Positions 1 to 14,300 of a stretch of 64,000 nucleotides of DNA are shown here, one piece after another. Source of the DNA: Mermis nigrescens (lineage: Eukaryota > Nematoda > Enoplea > Mermithida > Mermithidae); the NCBI GenBank assembly GCA_036768485.1, contig JAVLUZ010000748.1, positions 248,001 through 312,000 on the forward strand, in the 5' to 3' direction. Under the pieces are notes generated by a model, which had not been told where the DNA came from, made no database searches, and saw only the letters and a list, made by a program, of their open reading frames with translations. Position 1 is the stretch's first letter, and each line of letters opens with the position of its first letter. The position numbers were made by a program, and so were the translations under genes.

Positions 1-2
1 GG

Positions 3-471
3 CATAGTTTCCCAAGGTCGAAAGTCCAGGGGGGTGAAATCCCAAAATTTAGGGCCACTAAATTAAGAGTCTTATGGCTAAAACGTCCTATATAGCATGT
101 TTTAATGTAAAAAAACTGCATATTTAACTACTTTTTGTACCATTCTGACTAGTTTCGTTGCTTTTGTAAGTAAAAAATATAAGAATTCATCAAAAATTAA
201 GACTTTTTTTAGTTCATTCTAGGTATTTTATGGGTAAACAAAACAGGAATGTATTAGTCGGCGCGAAGCGCCGAAAAAATTTTAGTATCTTCGCTGCTTT
301 TATACCCAAAAATCATGCAGAAAATGTTTGATAGCTCAAAATCGTCCGACAGTGATTCAAGTCTCGGGCCCTGAGGTGGGGTAATACCCCCAACCCCCTC
401 TAAGGGAATGCATGGGGGGGTGGGGAAGGAACGTCCGACTTTGGGTGGGGTATCTCCCTCTTACATGTATG
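3..471 (+). mobile_element. family F element F1
   Basis: Starts CATAGTTTCCCAAGGTC, hairpin at 260, ends TTACATGTATG. Its left flank is outside the window, so no TSD can be checked. Confidence 0.7.
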
Positions 472-904
472 ATTCTATCTTATACAAGATCAGAATGATA
501 AAACATAAAATGCGTATTACAGAAGCGTGGGAAGTTATATTAGAGGCTGCGACATAAATTTAAGTTTAATTTTTATAAATGCTAATTAGTAAACATCGTA
601 AAAATCAGAAAAACGCGCAGTAAGACAAAGACGAATGGAATATTAAGCGTCAAATTCAAATCGCGATGTACGATTCGGCTCGGATGCTTTTAAGCACTCG
701 ATGAACTAAGGTATAAAATTTTTTCAGTCTTGCATTGCAATGCTCTGCCCGATTGATTGCCGTATAAAATAAATATTAATTTGTAAAAATAACAAAAATT
801 TAAAAAAAATTTTAAAATTAGAAGAAATCGAAGTAAGAAAACGACGAATGAAATATTTGGCGCAAAATTTAAATCGCAATGTACGATTTGATTTAGCCTA
901 GAAG

Positions 905-1135
905 CGAAGATGCACATGGTCAGGTTGGCCAGGGAGGGGTAAAATTGAGATTTTGGGGTCAGGGATGGGTAAATTTTAAGATTTTTACTTTAGTAAACTA
1001 CGTTTTTGGCTATTTTTACGTCAAAATCGTCTAAAAATACTCTATTTTTGGCTCAAACTGCTCGACAGTACCTAACTTTTGGACTTTTCAGCGGGGGGTA
1101 ATACCCCCTCTCACCCCTCCCTATGTGCATGTATG
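905..1135 (+). mobile_element. family F element F2
   Basis: 231 bp, exact TSD CCTAGAAG (897-904, 1136-1143), ends CGAAGATGCACATGG / CATACATGCACATAGG. Confidence 0.88.
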
Positions 1136-1535
1136 CCTAGAAGGATACATTTAATGGCTTGTAATTTCGAATGGAGGGTCCTCGGCTATTATTAGGTGAG
1201 GAGGGGGTAAATGACCTCCAATTTTTGGTTAAAAAACAATCATAAAAACACCTAAAAACGGCCAAACAATTAAATTTTTCCTAAAATGGGAGATCAAAAA
1301 TTTTCTGGCTTTGGGGGTTGGGGGACAACCAACTTTAAGTGCGGGATCCTGCCCGTTACATGTATGCCTAAAAGACTCGATGAACTAGGGTGTAAATTCT
1401 TTTCAGTGATGCATGGCAAAGCCCGTTCTATTGATTGCTAATTAAAAAATCGAAATGCTAGCTCGGAAGGGCTCCTTGTGCTCATTTTTCGAAGAGCTTA
1501 GTGGTTTTTGAGTCGCCCTCGCTTATTGCTTGGAA
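1136..1535 (+). other. upstream flank of the Regnase gene
   Basis: Family F-like debris to about 1370, then a segment (1378-1440, ACTCGATGAACTAGG) duplicated from 700-760. The last 80 bases could be promoter or 5'UTR; no TATA box or initiator is convincing. Confidence 0.4.
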
Positions 1536-1725
1536 ATGAGCTATGTCATAGACGCTCGTTCGTACCCGTCCGGCGCCGATCCGGCGTCCGACGCCGATCC
1601 GGCGTCGGGCGCTCAATCGCCGCCGGCGTTTCTACCTCTGTGCCAAAAATTCGAGCACAAGAAGTTGTGCCGCGTATCGTACGGTCCTAGGATCTCATCA
1701 GCCGCCCGACGTTTGCGGATCGCTA

Positions 1726-2307
1726 ATGGCGGATTTCGGATCCGACGCTTATCCGGCGGCAGAGCCGCCGTGGACCGACCGTCCGGGCGCCGGCGGCCGA
1801 CGTCGCCTCGAAACGGTCGATTCGGATTCGTTTTCTTCTTTTGACTGCGACGAAGTCGGCGGCGGCAAGTCGATCGAATTCGTCCAGGATCCGGCACCGG
1901 CGTCCGGTGGCTTTATCGTACGGTCCGCCGGACCGGCTCGCATCGGAAATCCTCCGGTTCCAGGTGACAACGCCGCAACCTTATTTCTGTACTCGCAATG
2001 CGCCAATCGGACAGCGGCGCCGGACGCCGTAGACAGCCGTTCCGGCGCAGCTTCCGACTTTCGGCCCGTTTTTAGCGAAGACCCGAATGCTCAAGAATTT
2101 AGTAAATTGAGCTTACGCGATTCCGGCTATTCGTCAAATTCTTTGCCTCTCAACGATTCGCCAACGGCCATGGCTTTCGATTCTGCGACAGTAATACTCG
2201 ATCCGGCGACGATGACGGCGCCGGCGCCGCCGCCGGATTACGAACGCTTAAAAGAATTTGCGTTAAAATTGGGCTATAGCGAACAGCAGCTGAGAGCCGT
2301 TTTGCAG
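1726..2307 (+). CDS. Regnase exon 1 (N-terminus, start of UBA-like domain)
   Basis: Encodes an Ala/Pro/Ser-rich stretch, then a helix with the core [14 protein letters not shown] that matches the N-terminal domain of ZC3H12 proteins. ATG at 1726 is the first in-frame ATG after a stop at 1549-1551, so it is the most economical start, but its context is poor (C at -3). A second frame beginning with ATG at 1536 overlaps it and also looks protein-like (see findings). The open frame runs on to 2466, but similarity stops after LRAVLQ. Joining to exon 2 in phase needs the donor CAG|GCAGGT at 2308, a GC-type donor; the nearby GT at 2312 would break the frame. Confidence 0.8.
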
Positions 2308-5300
2308 GCAGGTTTTTTCGCCGCATTCCATACACCTTTATTGCTAATACACCCCTATATGCAAAACGCCAGAAAAACCTTAAAAAGGCACAAAGGAACG
2401 ATTTTTGGACGAAAAAGTGGGAGGAAGTTTCAGAAATTTTCACTTTTTGAAGAAGTCGAATTTTAATCGGTGTTTCTACTTTTAGTAGTCACTTGGTGGC
2501 TGTGCTGTTATGCTGTCAAGTATTAGCCTAGTTAGATTACGGTCTAATATATTTATATTCAGCGATAAAAATTGTAGGTAAAGCCTGATTTATACTCCAC
2601 GCGAACCGCGCCGCAAACGGGTTTTGCGGCCACAGTATGCCCAAAACTTAGTCGACCCTGCGCGAATATTCTGCGGCAAAATCCGCTTGCCGCGCCGCGT
2701 CGTGCATTTATACTTCACGCGGCGAACGCTTCGTGGACAAAAACCAGCGACAAGCACACGCGGGCGTGTGGGGTGGGGTCTGGGGTTATGCACCCCCGAG
2801 TAGTTGAAATACCCCCCCCCAGAAATCAAAATACCCCCCAGAATTCGAGTTTTGGAAATTTTTTGCTTTTTTAGCGATTTTTTGATGCCATTGGATAGTG
2901 CTCAATGATAAACGTCGAAAAATGGTGTTTTTTTCGCCGTACGACCACTTTTAAGACCATTTTTTGACCTTTGAAAATTTTTTAACCCCCACCCACAATT
3001 TCGATGCTGCCCACCCATGGCGACAAGGTGTCACCTCACCGCCGCTTCGCAGCCGCTTCGCGCGATGCGTTTATATATACTTCCTGCGAACTGCCGCAGA
3101 ACCAGGACGCCGAGTTATAAAATGTTGTCAATGTCGATACTTCATTAAAATTCAAAATGATTTGACGTCGACACTCGGCTCGAAACCTCATTAGCATTCG
3201 CAAGAGCAACGGGCTCTTTGACTTTTGCGACGCGGCGAAAAAATGGCCGAAAAAGCTAAAAATAACAATTTTGACTCCTTGCGGCGCGGCAGAAGTATAC
3301 ATTGGAAAGCGGCGAACAAATCTAGACTTTGCGAATCAGTCGGCGGCGCGGCGGCCGCGTGGAGTATAAATCAAATTGCGGCGGCGAACAATTCGCCGGC
3401 CGCCGCGCCGCAGACCGAAGTATAAATGGGTTGGCGCGAAATTTCTGCGGCGGCCGTTGCTGCAATTTCTCGCCGCTTCGCTCGCCGCACAATTTAATAC
3501 TATTTATTTTATTTTATACTATTCAATTTGCTGCCTTCTTTACCGGCGGCCGAGACCGAGGCTTAAGCCCCGGAGTCGGGGCCTGGGAACCTACCAATGT
3601 GGTTATACGACACCCCTATGCTGACACTTGTTATGTAATATATGTGCCCAGCTCTTATTCGTGACATACATCATAATAGTAGTGTTGAAATATAATAATA
3701 ATAGCAATAGTATGATAATAAATAATAATTAAATATAATTTCTACGCATAGGACCTTTAACTGTATCAATCTCTGAAAAAATCTAAAAGAAATTGAAGGA
3801 TACATTTTTCTTATTTGCCTCGAGGTAGCATACAGTTGTAAAATTTTGTCTTTCTCATGTTTTATATTCGTAAGTCGTTGTTTATGAGTGCGATGTAACT
3901 TTGACCACTTATTTTTTAGCTTTTCTGGTAAGCAAATGAATGCCCTTTAAATTAAACCGACGTATTTAAGAATTTCAAGATGCATTGTAGAAAAATAATT
4001 TCGAATTAGAGTTTTATGCTGTGAGATATACTCGTGTAGCTAACTGTTCCTGCATCTAGTAGAGCTGCGAACAGATGTGCTGTTGGGTTTTTGGGAAATA
4101 GGAGGAATTTTCTGGGGAAAAACAGAATAAGATTAAGGCAAGAAACAGACATAAGTCAAGGCTTTTTTCGCGAAAGTGATTGAAAGCGGCTAGAACCTGA
4201 GTATTAATGTGCTTATTTAATACGCTTTTTAAAACATCTCTACGCATTTTAAAAATTATTTCAGCTCGAGAAAGCCCTTTGACCTGCAGAATAACTTGAC
4301 CGCAGACCATAAATGCTATGCGGATCAGCCACCTAGCTGGCCGTCCTCTCCTGGGGGACACCAACACCTAATTTCTGGGGTAGATTAAGTCCAAAAAAGC
4401 CAAAAATAGCACAAAATAACGTTTAAAAAGTCCTATCTCTTTTCTGAATTTCGGGGATTCGACCGAACCACCCATCCCCCTCAGAGATACGTGCCTGATG
4501 CGGATGCATTTGTGGCTGAAAGTTTTAACTCGACACCATTCAACAACTTTTGTTGTTGTGTGCAAACTCGTTGGTTTGATTGATTGATTGAACTAAGTAC
4601 GAATTTAATCACTTTTATTGTCTCACAAGAATTGGACATGTTTGTTTAGTTGGCATCTATAACAGAGTAGAAGTATGGCCGATTGAATTACCCCTCTGTT
4701 TCAACTCATTATTACCCGAGTGTTCGGCTTACTTATTTCAATCAATCAATGCAACAATTTGCATCTAACAATAACATTAAATTTCTCAGGCCTTGGGCCA
4801 GCCTCAAAAAATTTCAAAATTGTGTTCAAAACGGGAAAAACGACTAAACTTTTTTGAATTAAGTTTTCAAGAGCTATTTATCAATAAAACCCGCTAGTTC
4901 TACTTGAAAATGGAGAAAAATATCAAAGAAATTTCGCATTACTGATCAATTTTGTATTGTTTTTTTGTAGTCAGAACCCCATTAATTAGCCGAGCTGCAG
5001 TCATTAAACGTCAAGCGTTTCAAAAATAAAAGTAGTATAATGTCGAGTAATTGAAAATATGATGTACTTAAGTATATAAAAATAAAAAACCAAAAAAAAA
5101 CATTGCAAATAAATAAAAATAAAATTAATATAATTGTTCTAATTATTTGTGATTTTTTAGCGACTCGAACTGGGCTATGACGCCTTTTCCCTAGTCGGTC
5201 AGGACAAAATTTTGGCCGAATTGATAAAATTGGGCCAAGACGCTTGCAACGGCGTCAAAACGATCGCCGCCGACGATGACGTCGCGTCGTCGTTGCCGAC

Positions 5301-8300
5301 CGCGGCGAAATTGCGAGCCGTCGTTGTTGACGGCAGCAACGTCGCTATGACGTAAGCGATGATAAATATTTATTTATAAAATTTATTTTTCAATTAATAT
5401 ATCGACATCACTTATTTGCTATCGATTTTTTATTTATTGTGTATTTTGTTTAAAATTTATCATCGATTTTTTATTTATTATCGTTTTTTAAATTTATTAT
5501 CGGTCTTTCATTTATTATCGATTATTTTTACTTTTTATCTATTTTTTGATTTCTTATGGGTTTTTTCTTGATTATCGATTTTTTGTTTATTATCGATTTT
5601 TATTTATTATCGATCTTTTATTTGTTATCGATTTTGTTGTCGATTTTTTATTTATTATGCATTTTTTAAATTCATTAACGGTTTTTTTGCTTATTGTCGA
5701 TTTTTTATTAGTTATCGATTTTTTACTCATTTTCGATTTGTTATCCGTTATCGATTTTTTATTTATGATCGGCTTGTTGTTTATTATCTATTTTTATACT
5801 TATTATCGATTTTTTATACGATTAATGCGATTAACGTAGTTTACACATGCTTCTAGGCACGGACACAAGGAGGTTTTTTCGTGCAAAGGCATCAAAGAGT
5901 GCGTCGATTTTTTTAAACGCAGGGGTCACTCGGATATCAAAGTTTTTGTGCCCCATTTTCGTAAGGAGGCGTCGAGATCCGATGCTCCGATTACGGGTGA
6001 TAATTTAGGTTATTTTGCACTAAATTCTAGTTTAATTTATACTTGCTATTTTACGCTGATTTTAAGTTATTTAAACAGATTTTGAGTGGTTTAAACTAAA
6101 TTTCGTTTCGACTATCTATCTATCGTGACTTAAGGTATTTTACGCTAAATTTCAGTCATTTTGCGCACGAATTTGGCTATTTTACATCGATTTTAGGTTA
6201 TTTAAGCCGAATTTCGGCCGGTTTACTCTTGATTTTGACAAGTTTACTTTGATTCGGCTACTGTACGCTGATTTTTAGGTCATTTTACAGCGAATTGAAT
6301 TTTAGGCGTAATTTTGACTGTTTGTACTAAATTTGGCTATTTCACGCTGATTTTAGGTCATTTGCACTCAATTTGAATAGTTTGTTTCTTATACACGGTA
6401 AATAAGTTTTTTATTCGTTATATATATATATATATATATATTAAAATATATCACAGGTGCGCAAGGTCAAACTTTCAGGGGGGTGAGAAACCAAAAATTG
6501 CTAGATAGCTATGTGCTTCGTAAAAACGGCTCTATAGTCCTTTTAGGGGTCAGAAAATTAGCCATATAGCCTTTTGATCTCAGAGAACTAGCTATATAGC
6601 GCCTTTTTGGACTAAAAATAGCTATTAATCCCTTTTTGGAGTCGAGAAAATAGCTCTATATCCTTTTGAAACTCAGAAAAGACAGCTAAATAGCATTTCT
6701 TAGCTCAAAAAGACTATATAGTTAGTTTTTTGAGCTTAAAAGATTTTATGGCTATTTTTCTGAGCCCAAAAAAGGCTATACAGCAATGGTTTTTCGGCCA
6801 AAATCGCTGTATAGCTATCAGTTTCTAAAGCTCAGGAGGTTATACCTCCACCCCCATGCTCTTGTATGTTATATATAAATTACATATAACTTATCAAAAT
6901 TAAGTATTCTACTGTTCAGTTCTCATGAAGATATGAAGATTGTGTAAGCAAGGCAGCCTCGATTGCTCAAATTAGCCAACTTGTTTAAATTTGTTTAAAC
7001 AACGCAGCGTCGATTGTTTAAAGTTTTTTTCGGCCAAAATCGCTGTATTCTTCTGTCTTATTTTATGAAAAAATAAAATAAAATAAGAAAATAATAAGAA
7101 GTGAAAGAATAAATAAAAATAATGAAAATTAAATAAAGCAAAAAGACAATAGTAAAAGATTACAACATATAACAAACCAAAATTAAATTTCTCGGCGAAG
7201 CATTGTGTGAACAAGACAAGTCACTGCGCAACATCTGTTCTGTAAAGCCAGTTTGTCGTTTTTCCCGCCAAACCTCGCTAAGAGCGCATTTGAAACCGAA
7301 ATTATAAAAATTTGGCAGCTTGCCAAAATTTGTAGAATCGAACTCGCTTTATTTCCTTCTTATTTAACGAATTTCTGAATCATTCGTCTTCTAAACTTAT
7401 AATTATTCAGAATCTGATAGTTTACAATCATAACCATACATGATCTTAAAGGTGGGGTTTGGGGAACCCAGGAAGGTTTTCAGTTTTCAACCCCCCTTTA
7501 CCAGAAATTTTTTGACTCCACTACAGAATTCGTGGTTTTTCAAAACTTCGTAGGAACAATTAGGTTTCAAGCGTTTTTAGCAATCTGTTTGCTCTGAAAG
7601 TGTCAAAATTTCGGCGCTTCATACCACATATACTCACTTTTTGACTACATTTTTTCCAGTTTATTTGAATTTTTTGATATTTTTTGATTAATATTACTAA
7701 TGTCAAACTGATCTTTTATTTTTCAAATTTTCTTATTCTTGAACATTTTGATTATTTTTAATTATTTTAATTTGAAATTTTTAATCTAAAAATTATTTTC
7801 AAATTTTGTTTTCATTTTTTGCAATTCAAAAAGATGGAGCATTGTCACAAACGCCCAAAAAATGATGTTTTTGACGCATGTCCACCGTTTCTGAGCCCAA
7901 AAAGGCATTTTAGAAACAAATGTTTTCATTTATCCCGCCTGAATTCCTGCGCTGTGCGTGTCTGATCATAACTAACTAGCTTACACTGTAATATTACCAG
8001 ACATGCACAGCTATGGGAATTCTGGGGAGTGGTGAAATTTTAAAGTGCCTTTTTGGGCCCTAAAATGGCGGATACGCGTTAAAAACACCGTTTTTAGGCT
8101 TTCTGGCGATGCTCTCTAGAGCATAAAAATATGTGAAATAATTTGAAAAAAAATCAAAAAGCTCGGATAAATTGAAGAAAATATAGTCAAAAATGAGTAA
8201 AGAGCGCGAAGCGCCGATAAATTTGACCCTTTTGAGCAAGTAGATAGCTAAAAACGCTTCAAAATAGCACCTCTTCTACTAACTTTTTGGAATTTTCCGG

Positions 8301-11300
8301 GAAATCGCGAATTCTGAGGTGGAGTGAGGGGTGGTTAAAAATTTTCTGTGGGTGGTTAAAAATTTTCTGGGGTGGTTAAAAATTTTCTGGGAGGGGGTGA
8401 AACCCCCCAAACCCCCTCCTCCCAGGACATGTATGAATATTACGCGTATTTCGTCAGAAACCTTTTTCGTCAAAATGCCGGTCCGAAAACCATTTTTTAT
8501 GTTTCTAAGTCACGCTGAAATGAATGATAGGGGTCAATAGTTCATTTTTATATTTTGGGCGTCCACTTTATCCGGAGCCGGGCCTTTTTTAATTTTTCGA
8601 CTCATAGTACGCGTGGGCGTTTGACTAATGAATGGACGTGGATGTTGACGGAACTAGGATGTTTACGTCATCCCGATTGTCGTTTTTTGTGAAATTTGGC
8701 CCTATTGTAAATATTTGGCCCGGGCGTATAATTACAGTATAACACGCAGTATAACATTTACATTATAACGCGCTAATCGTCCGAAAATGTGCAATGCAAA
8801 CGCCGTATCGATTACAGCTGTAATAAGAATGGTAATCGTTTTTGACAAATTTTTTCCAATTAAAGAAACGACACACGACGGTGTTTGTATATTTTCTGTT
8901 CACTTTTTCCTCTTTTGTAAAGGATACATTCTTAACGCTTTACTTGTTTTTTTAATACGGGAATGTTTCCTTTTTGATTGTTTAAATTTAGGTCGAATTA
9001 AGACATGCGTAGTATGCAAATTCGGGGGGCTGAAACAAAAAGTTGAACTATACAACGGTACGTTATCATACATGATCTTAAGGATGGTTACCCGCAGAAG
9101 TCATTTTTACATTCCGCACACACAAATTTTTGGGTCACTATACTATCGTAGAATTGGCGATTTTAGTGTCAAAACAGAGCTGTTCCTGACCTTGGCTACG
9201 TATTGTTAGCAATTACTAGTGTCTTCTGAGGGTTTAAATCAGCTATCTATTTGTCTCAAAATGGCGCGAAGCGCCAAAAATTCGGCGCTTCGCGCCAATA
9301 TGCAATTTCTGAAATTATAAGCGATATATTGAACGTCAATTGTTATTGCGCGAGCTCGAAATTTTCGCGAATTTCGAACTTTCATGCAGTTTCATGTCTT
9401 CTAGAAGGATAGTAGTACATGTACAGAAGACGGTCCAAAAAACGATGTTTTGTACATCGCGTACCAGTCATTTGTCGAGTACAAAAAAGACACGTGGGCT
9501 GTCAACCCACCCAGAATCCCCATGCTGATGCATATAACGGTAGTTATGCGTCAGAAATATCATTTTTTGGCGTTTTTGACGATGCCTTATCCTTTTAGAA
9601 CGTAAAAATGATGGAAAAACTTCGAGAAAAATATCGGAAAAATTTGAATGAAAAAACGCGCCTTTTCTGTAAATTTATCGGATAATCGCGAATTGGCGGA
9701 GAATGATAAATTCTTCAAATGGGGTGAAGACCTGCCAAAATCACGTATTTTCAAAATAAGATTAAGTTATAAGAAAAGTTGTTTAAAGTAATATCGATTG
9801 CCAGCAGAGCCGTGTTCAGAATTTATTAAAGGGGTGACGGTGCAAAAAATACTTCGCTTTATATTTCAGTAAGCAGATACTAACTTCAGATTGCCAAATA
9901 AATTACATTTTTAAACGTTTTAAGACATACCTACCTACCTACTCTATCAACCAGACACTGAAACCATATTTTTGGAGAAAATTTTCGAGATTTTTCGGAA
10001 TTAAACGTAGCATAAGAGCATCAACGCGCGAAGCTTCGTATTTTTTCATTTTGAGGTGGTTAGTCGTTTAGTTTACACTTGGATTATGCTTAGTTTCAAT
10101 CATGCAATGACTACCACTAAATGCAAGCAAATTGTTGCTGAATTCGATTAAAAATCCTTGTCTTATCCAAACAGCACGGTTTTCCCCTTGATACGATGGT
10201 TTTTCATACTGAGCCCCGTGCAAATGGTGCTACTATTTCGTCGCATTAGTGATCAGATTGTAAATAAGACGATTCAAGGATGCCGCGACGCGCCAAAATT
10301 TTAAAAGTTTTATCAGAAAATTTTCCATATTTTCAGCATTATTTTATCACATATAGAAAATTGTGTTGGCTAAGGGGCGGCCGCTCTACCCCACCCTGTT
10401 CTTAGTACGGCCTGTCGATCGATTATGATAATTGCGAAATTTTTCGACGGTTTCTATCAGATTATTATGAGTTTTTTCGTAAAAAAATTCATTGGGGGGA
10501 CCTTTGTGGCATAGAGCGTCAATATGGCTGGCAATTTTCCGTTTCGTTTGTTGTATTTTAAACGATGAGATAGACGACGTTTTTCGGCATTTCGCGCCGA
10601 TTCCGTTTCCGGAACTAGAGTTCAACCTGAAAATGGTTAAAATATTGAAATTTATTGGCGTTTCTCGTTTCATCGCACCTATTAAAATTTCTGAAGAGTT
10701 TTTTTATTGCCACAGATCCGGTAGTGGGCTAAAGTGCGCCCGGTAAGGTTCGAATAACGTAATTTTAGTGTACAGAATGCATTGTTGAATCACAGGTATA
10801 CTTAAATTTATTGCGCATAAAACATACGAAGACACGTATCGTCTTTGTTATTAATTTTCGTTCAAAAAATGCTAAATTTAGCAACAAATTAGAGCGAAAA
10901 ATGGCACCACGATCATAAATTCATCGCAAGTTTGGATGCATTGATAGTATGGAAGACGAGAATAGGTTTATTCCGAAAGGGTCGGATGCGCAACCGCCGC
11001 ATAATTCGCAACCGCCATGATACAGAAGCGCCGCATACGTAGTTCGCAACCGCCGCATAGGTCATAAATCGCCGGCACGTTGTATGTAGACGATTTCTCG
11101 GGGAGGGATTTGCCATTTGCCCCCCAGAATGTTTCGACTCCCCACAGAATGGCTGCTGACCCCCCGCAATATGGCTGGAACCATGGGGTTACATCCCCTG
11201 AATTTTTACGCCCCCCACTAAATTCGCGGTTTTCCAAAAGTCTCCAAGAATGTAAAAATTTACAGAAACGGTGGTTTAAAGTATATCAAATTTTCGGCGC

Positions 11301-14300
11301 TCTCGCGCCATATACTCCTGGTTTTGCCTATATTTTGTTCGATTTGTTCGACTTTTTATTATTTTTCCTCTAAATTTTGCTGTTCGTATGCTCAAGAAAG
11401 TTTGAGCATCGTTAGAAATGCCGAAATTCCCAAAATAACTACTTTTACTAAATTTTGTTTAATTCAACGACAAACGGGCATGTGTTATATGTTTTACAAG
11501 TATCCGGCTTGATCAAAGACACATCTGTTATGTAATAGCGATCGCTGCGGTCCTGTATTACACGGCAAAGTGAATTATGCGGCGTTGTGAATCATGTGGC
11601 GGTTGTGCATCCCAATCATTCCAAAAGCCATTAGTTTCATGCCCTGCCAATATATAGAAGTTACGATATTGATATTTTGAGGGTAGTTTGTGGTGACATG
11701 CCCTCAATCATCCCATTCAACAACTTCTACTCTCTTTTTTAAATTTTTTCCCGATTTTGACTAACAATCAGATGTGTTTCCAAGCCAGAAATTTAGTTCC
11801 TTCTATGTTTTTCACTTTAAAATCCGGCACACGCAAATTTTTGTCTAAGAATTGTGTAATACCCGTTATATACATATATGTACATTAAGCATCTGAAACG
11901 GACGATTTGTTCCCCTTGTGTTTGACTGAGCTTATGCATGTGACTGATGGACACAGTCGTTCGGCAACCCTATCTTTCCAAAAACTGCAATTTTCGCCAC
12001 CTTCCATTTTTGGCATAAACTTGCGTTTTTAGGCCACTTTTATTGCGTTTTTTTGACATTTTTGGCTAATTAAAGATCAATACCCCAAACTAAGTCATTC
12101 CAAGAATTTTGAGCTATCGCATTCCTGGCTGAGCTTCTAAATATTAACTCAGTCAGCAACGAAAATTCAAGTTGAAGCTAAGTTCTTAATCAGAAAATTC
12201 AGTTTTAATGTGACATTGCTTGTTTCCATTAAATGTTAAGCATCTATGCAGTGAGCTCTGCTGATTGAGCTTACTAATATTAGTAATTTAGGCAAATGTT
12301 ATAGCTTTAAACGTTCGGGCATATTTTTCGGTCAGTGCAACGAAGCATTTGTCCGCAAATATAAATGGCGCAAAAAGTGTTTATTTAGGTAATTAGTTAT
12401 GTACGTGAAAACAGCAAACAAAATATTTGGCTATATCAGTACGCTGAAGCGTATTCAGGGAGTCGGCCCCCACCCTCTCCGGAAATTAAAAATAATTTTT
12501 AAATTACGTTAGGGTCCCCCAAAAGCGAAAATTTTCGACTCGCATCTGAACATCGCTAAAAGAGGATTTCTAGAGTATTTTTGAGGTAGGGAATGCAAAG
12601 TTTTCCGGCGCTCCGCGACGGACTATTTGTTTATGTTTAGTGTATATCCCTGCATGCACAGCGTGGGAATTCTGAGAGAAAGGTTGAATTAATGTAAAGC
12701 GCCTTTTTTGGTTTAAAAACGGTAGATACGCGTCAAAAACATCGTTTTTCAGCGTTTCTGACGATGCCATATCTTTCTAGAGCATAAATACATGAAAGAA
12801 TTTCGAAAAAGTCAAAAACATGGGAACAAATTGAACAAAATATAGTCAAAACATTAGTACAGTGGCGCGAAGCGCCGAAAATTTAGCACTTTTGAGCAAG
12901 TAGATAGCTAAAAAGGCTGAAAAAGCATCTCTTCTACAAATTGTCTAAGTAACTTTCGAAAAATCGCCAATTGTGGGGGTTGAAAGATTCACGCGGGTGG
13001 GGGAGGTGAAACCACTCCTCCAATCGCCCTCCCACGATTATGTATGGCTATATCTTCTAAATCGCTCAAAATGGCTCAGATTTGAGTCAGGCATGAAAAG
13101 CTTGTCAATTTTCTTTTGATTCATTGATAATCTATAGTTTCTGTTCTCTAGCCCGCTCAGAATCAGCTCAAATTTGAGGCAGTATGTAGAAGATGTCAAA
13201 TTTTTTCCGTGTTGTTTTTCTTTGCGAGACGCAAAGATTGAATACAAAAATAAAAATCAGGGAATTGTTGGTCGAGTTGAATAATGACGTGAAACGGGAT
13301 GTGTTGCTAGCTAAAAACTCAGATTTGTTTTAGTTCAGTGTTAAATAAAGCGGAAAATTTTCGGAATTTCTGACCTCGAATTTTTCGGCCTACCCCTTTC
13401 CCCTATGGAATGAAAATCCTCTATACGGGTCCGCAAGTATATACGTGTTCAAAAATGTTATAATGCTTTTCTTTGTTTTCCCGCATTTTTCGGCGAAAAA
13501 TCCTTCTTTGTTTATCGCTTATCGACTAAATGACAAAACATGCCGCGTTGCGTCCATTTCTCATTTATCACCGGGCTATTGTTTTCCGGCAAAGTAATCG
13601 GTGTATCGATCGGAAAATAATCAATCATGCGTCGAAGCCAGCATTTTCCCCATCTTGTTTTTGTTTTTATGTTTTGTGATTGTGCAAAATTACTTTCCTA
13701 GCAATTAGCCTGCAATCACGTTTTTTCCACGACTATTCCGTCGCGTAAGCAACGAAACAAAACAAATTATCCTCAACTGCCTACACTCATTTTCTTCTTA
13801 TGGTGAACTAAAAGAATGATATTCTTTATATTTATAGCAGAAATTACGAACGTTTAAGTAGCATAAAACACATCATCAGTCGTAGTTTCGTAGCAATGAA
13901 GATGGCACGCTGTTATTTCACAAATATTGATTTTTCTTGTTGCTTGCCATAAATACACGCGATAAAATGTTTAATTTATTCAGATTATTTCAAGATTTTT
14001 TATGTTAATGTTCTAGAAAGAATCAGCTCCGTCTAAAACGACGAAAAAACAATTTTTTCGACCCGTACGTATGGGTTTCAAGCCCAAAAAAACACTTTTT
14101 AATAATTTTTTTCGGGCTGATGGATGTCCTAGAATTACGGCTCAAAATTTTAGCTGGAGGTCCCCGGCCATTTCGAGGGAGAGGGGGCGTTAATGACCTC
14201 AAATGTTTGGCTAAAAACACGGCCAGAAAACACCTACAAACGGCAAAAAAATTCAATTCTTTCTTGAAATCGTAAGGGTGTCAAAAATTTTCTGGCTTTG

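Noticed and set aside
2150..2443. 97-codon minus-strand frame over exon 1
   Set aside because: It is a reverse-strand shadow of the Regnase exon.
8787..9209. 140-codon open frame on the + strand
   Set aside because: It lies in a Regnase intron and its second half is decayed family B/C repeat; composition is not protein-like.
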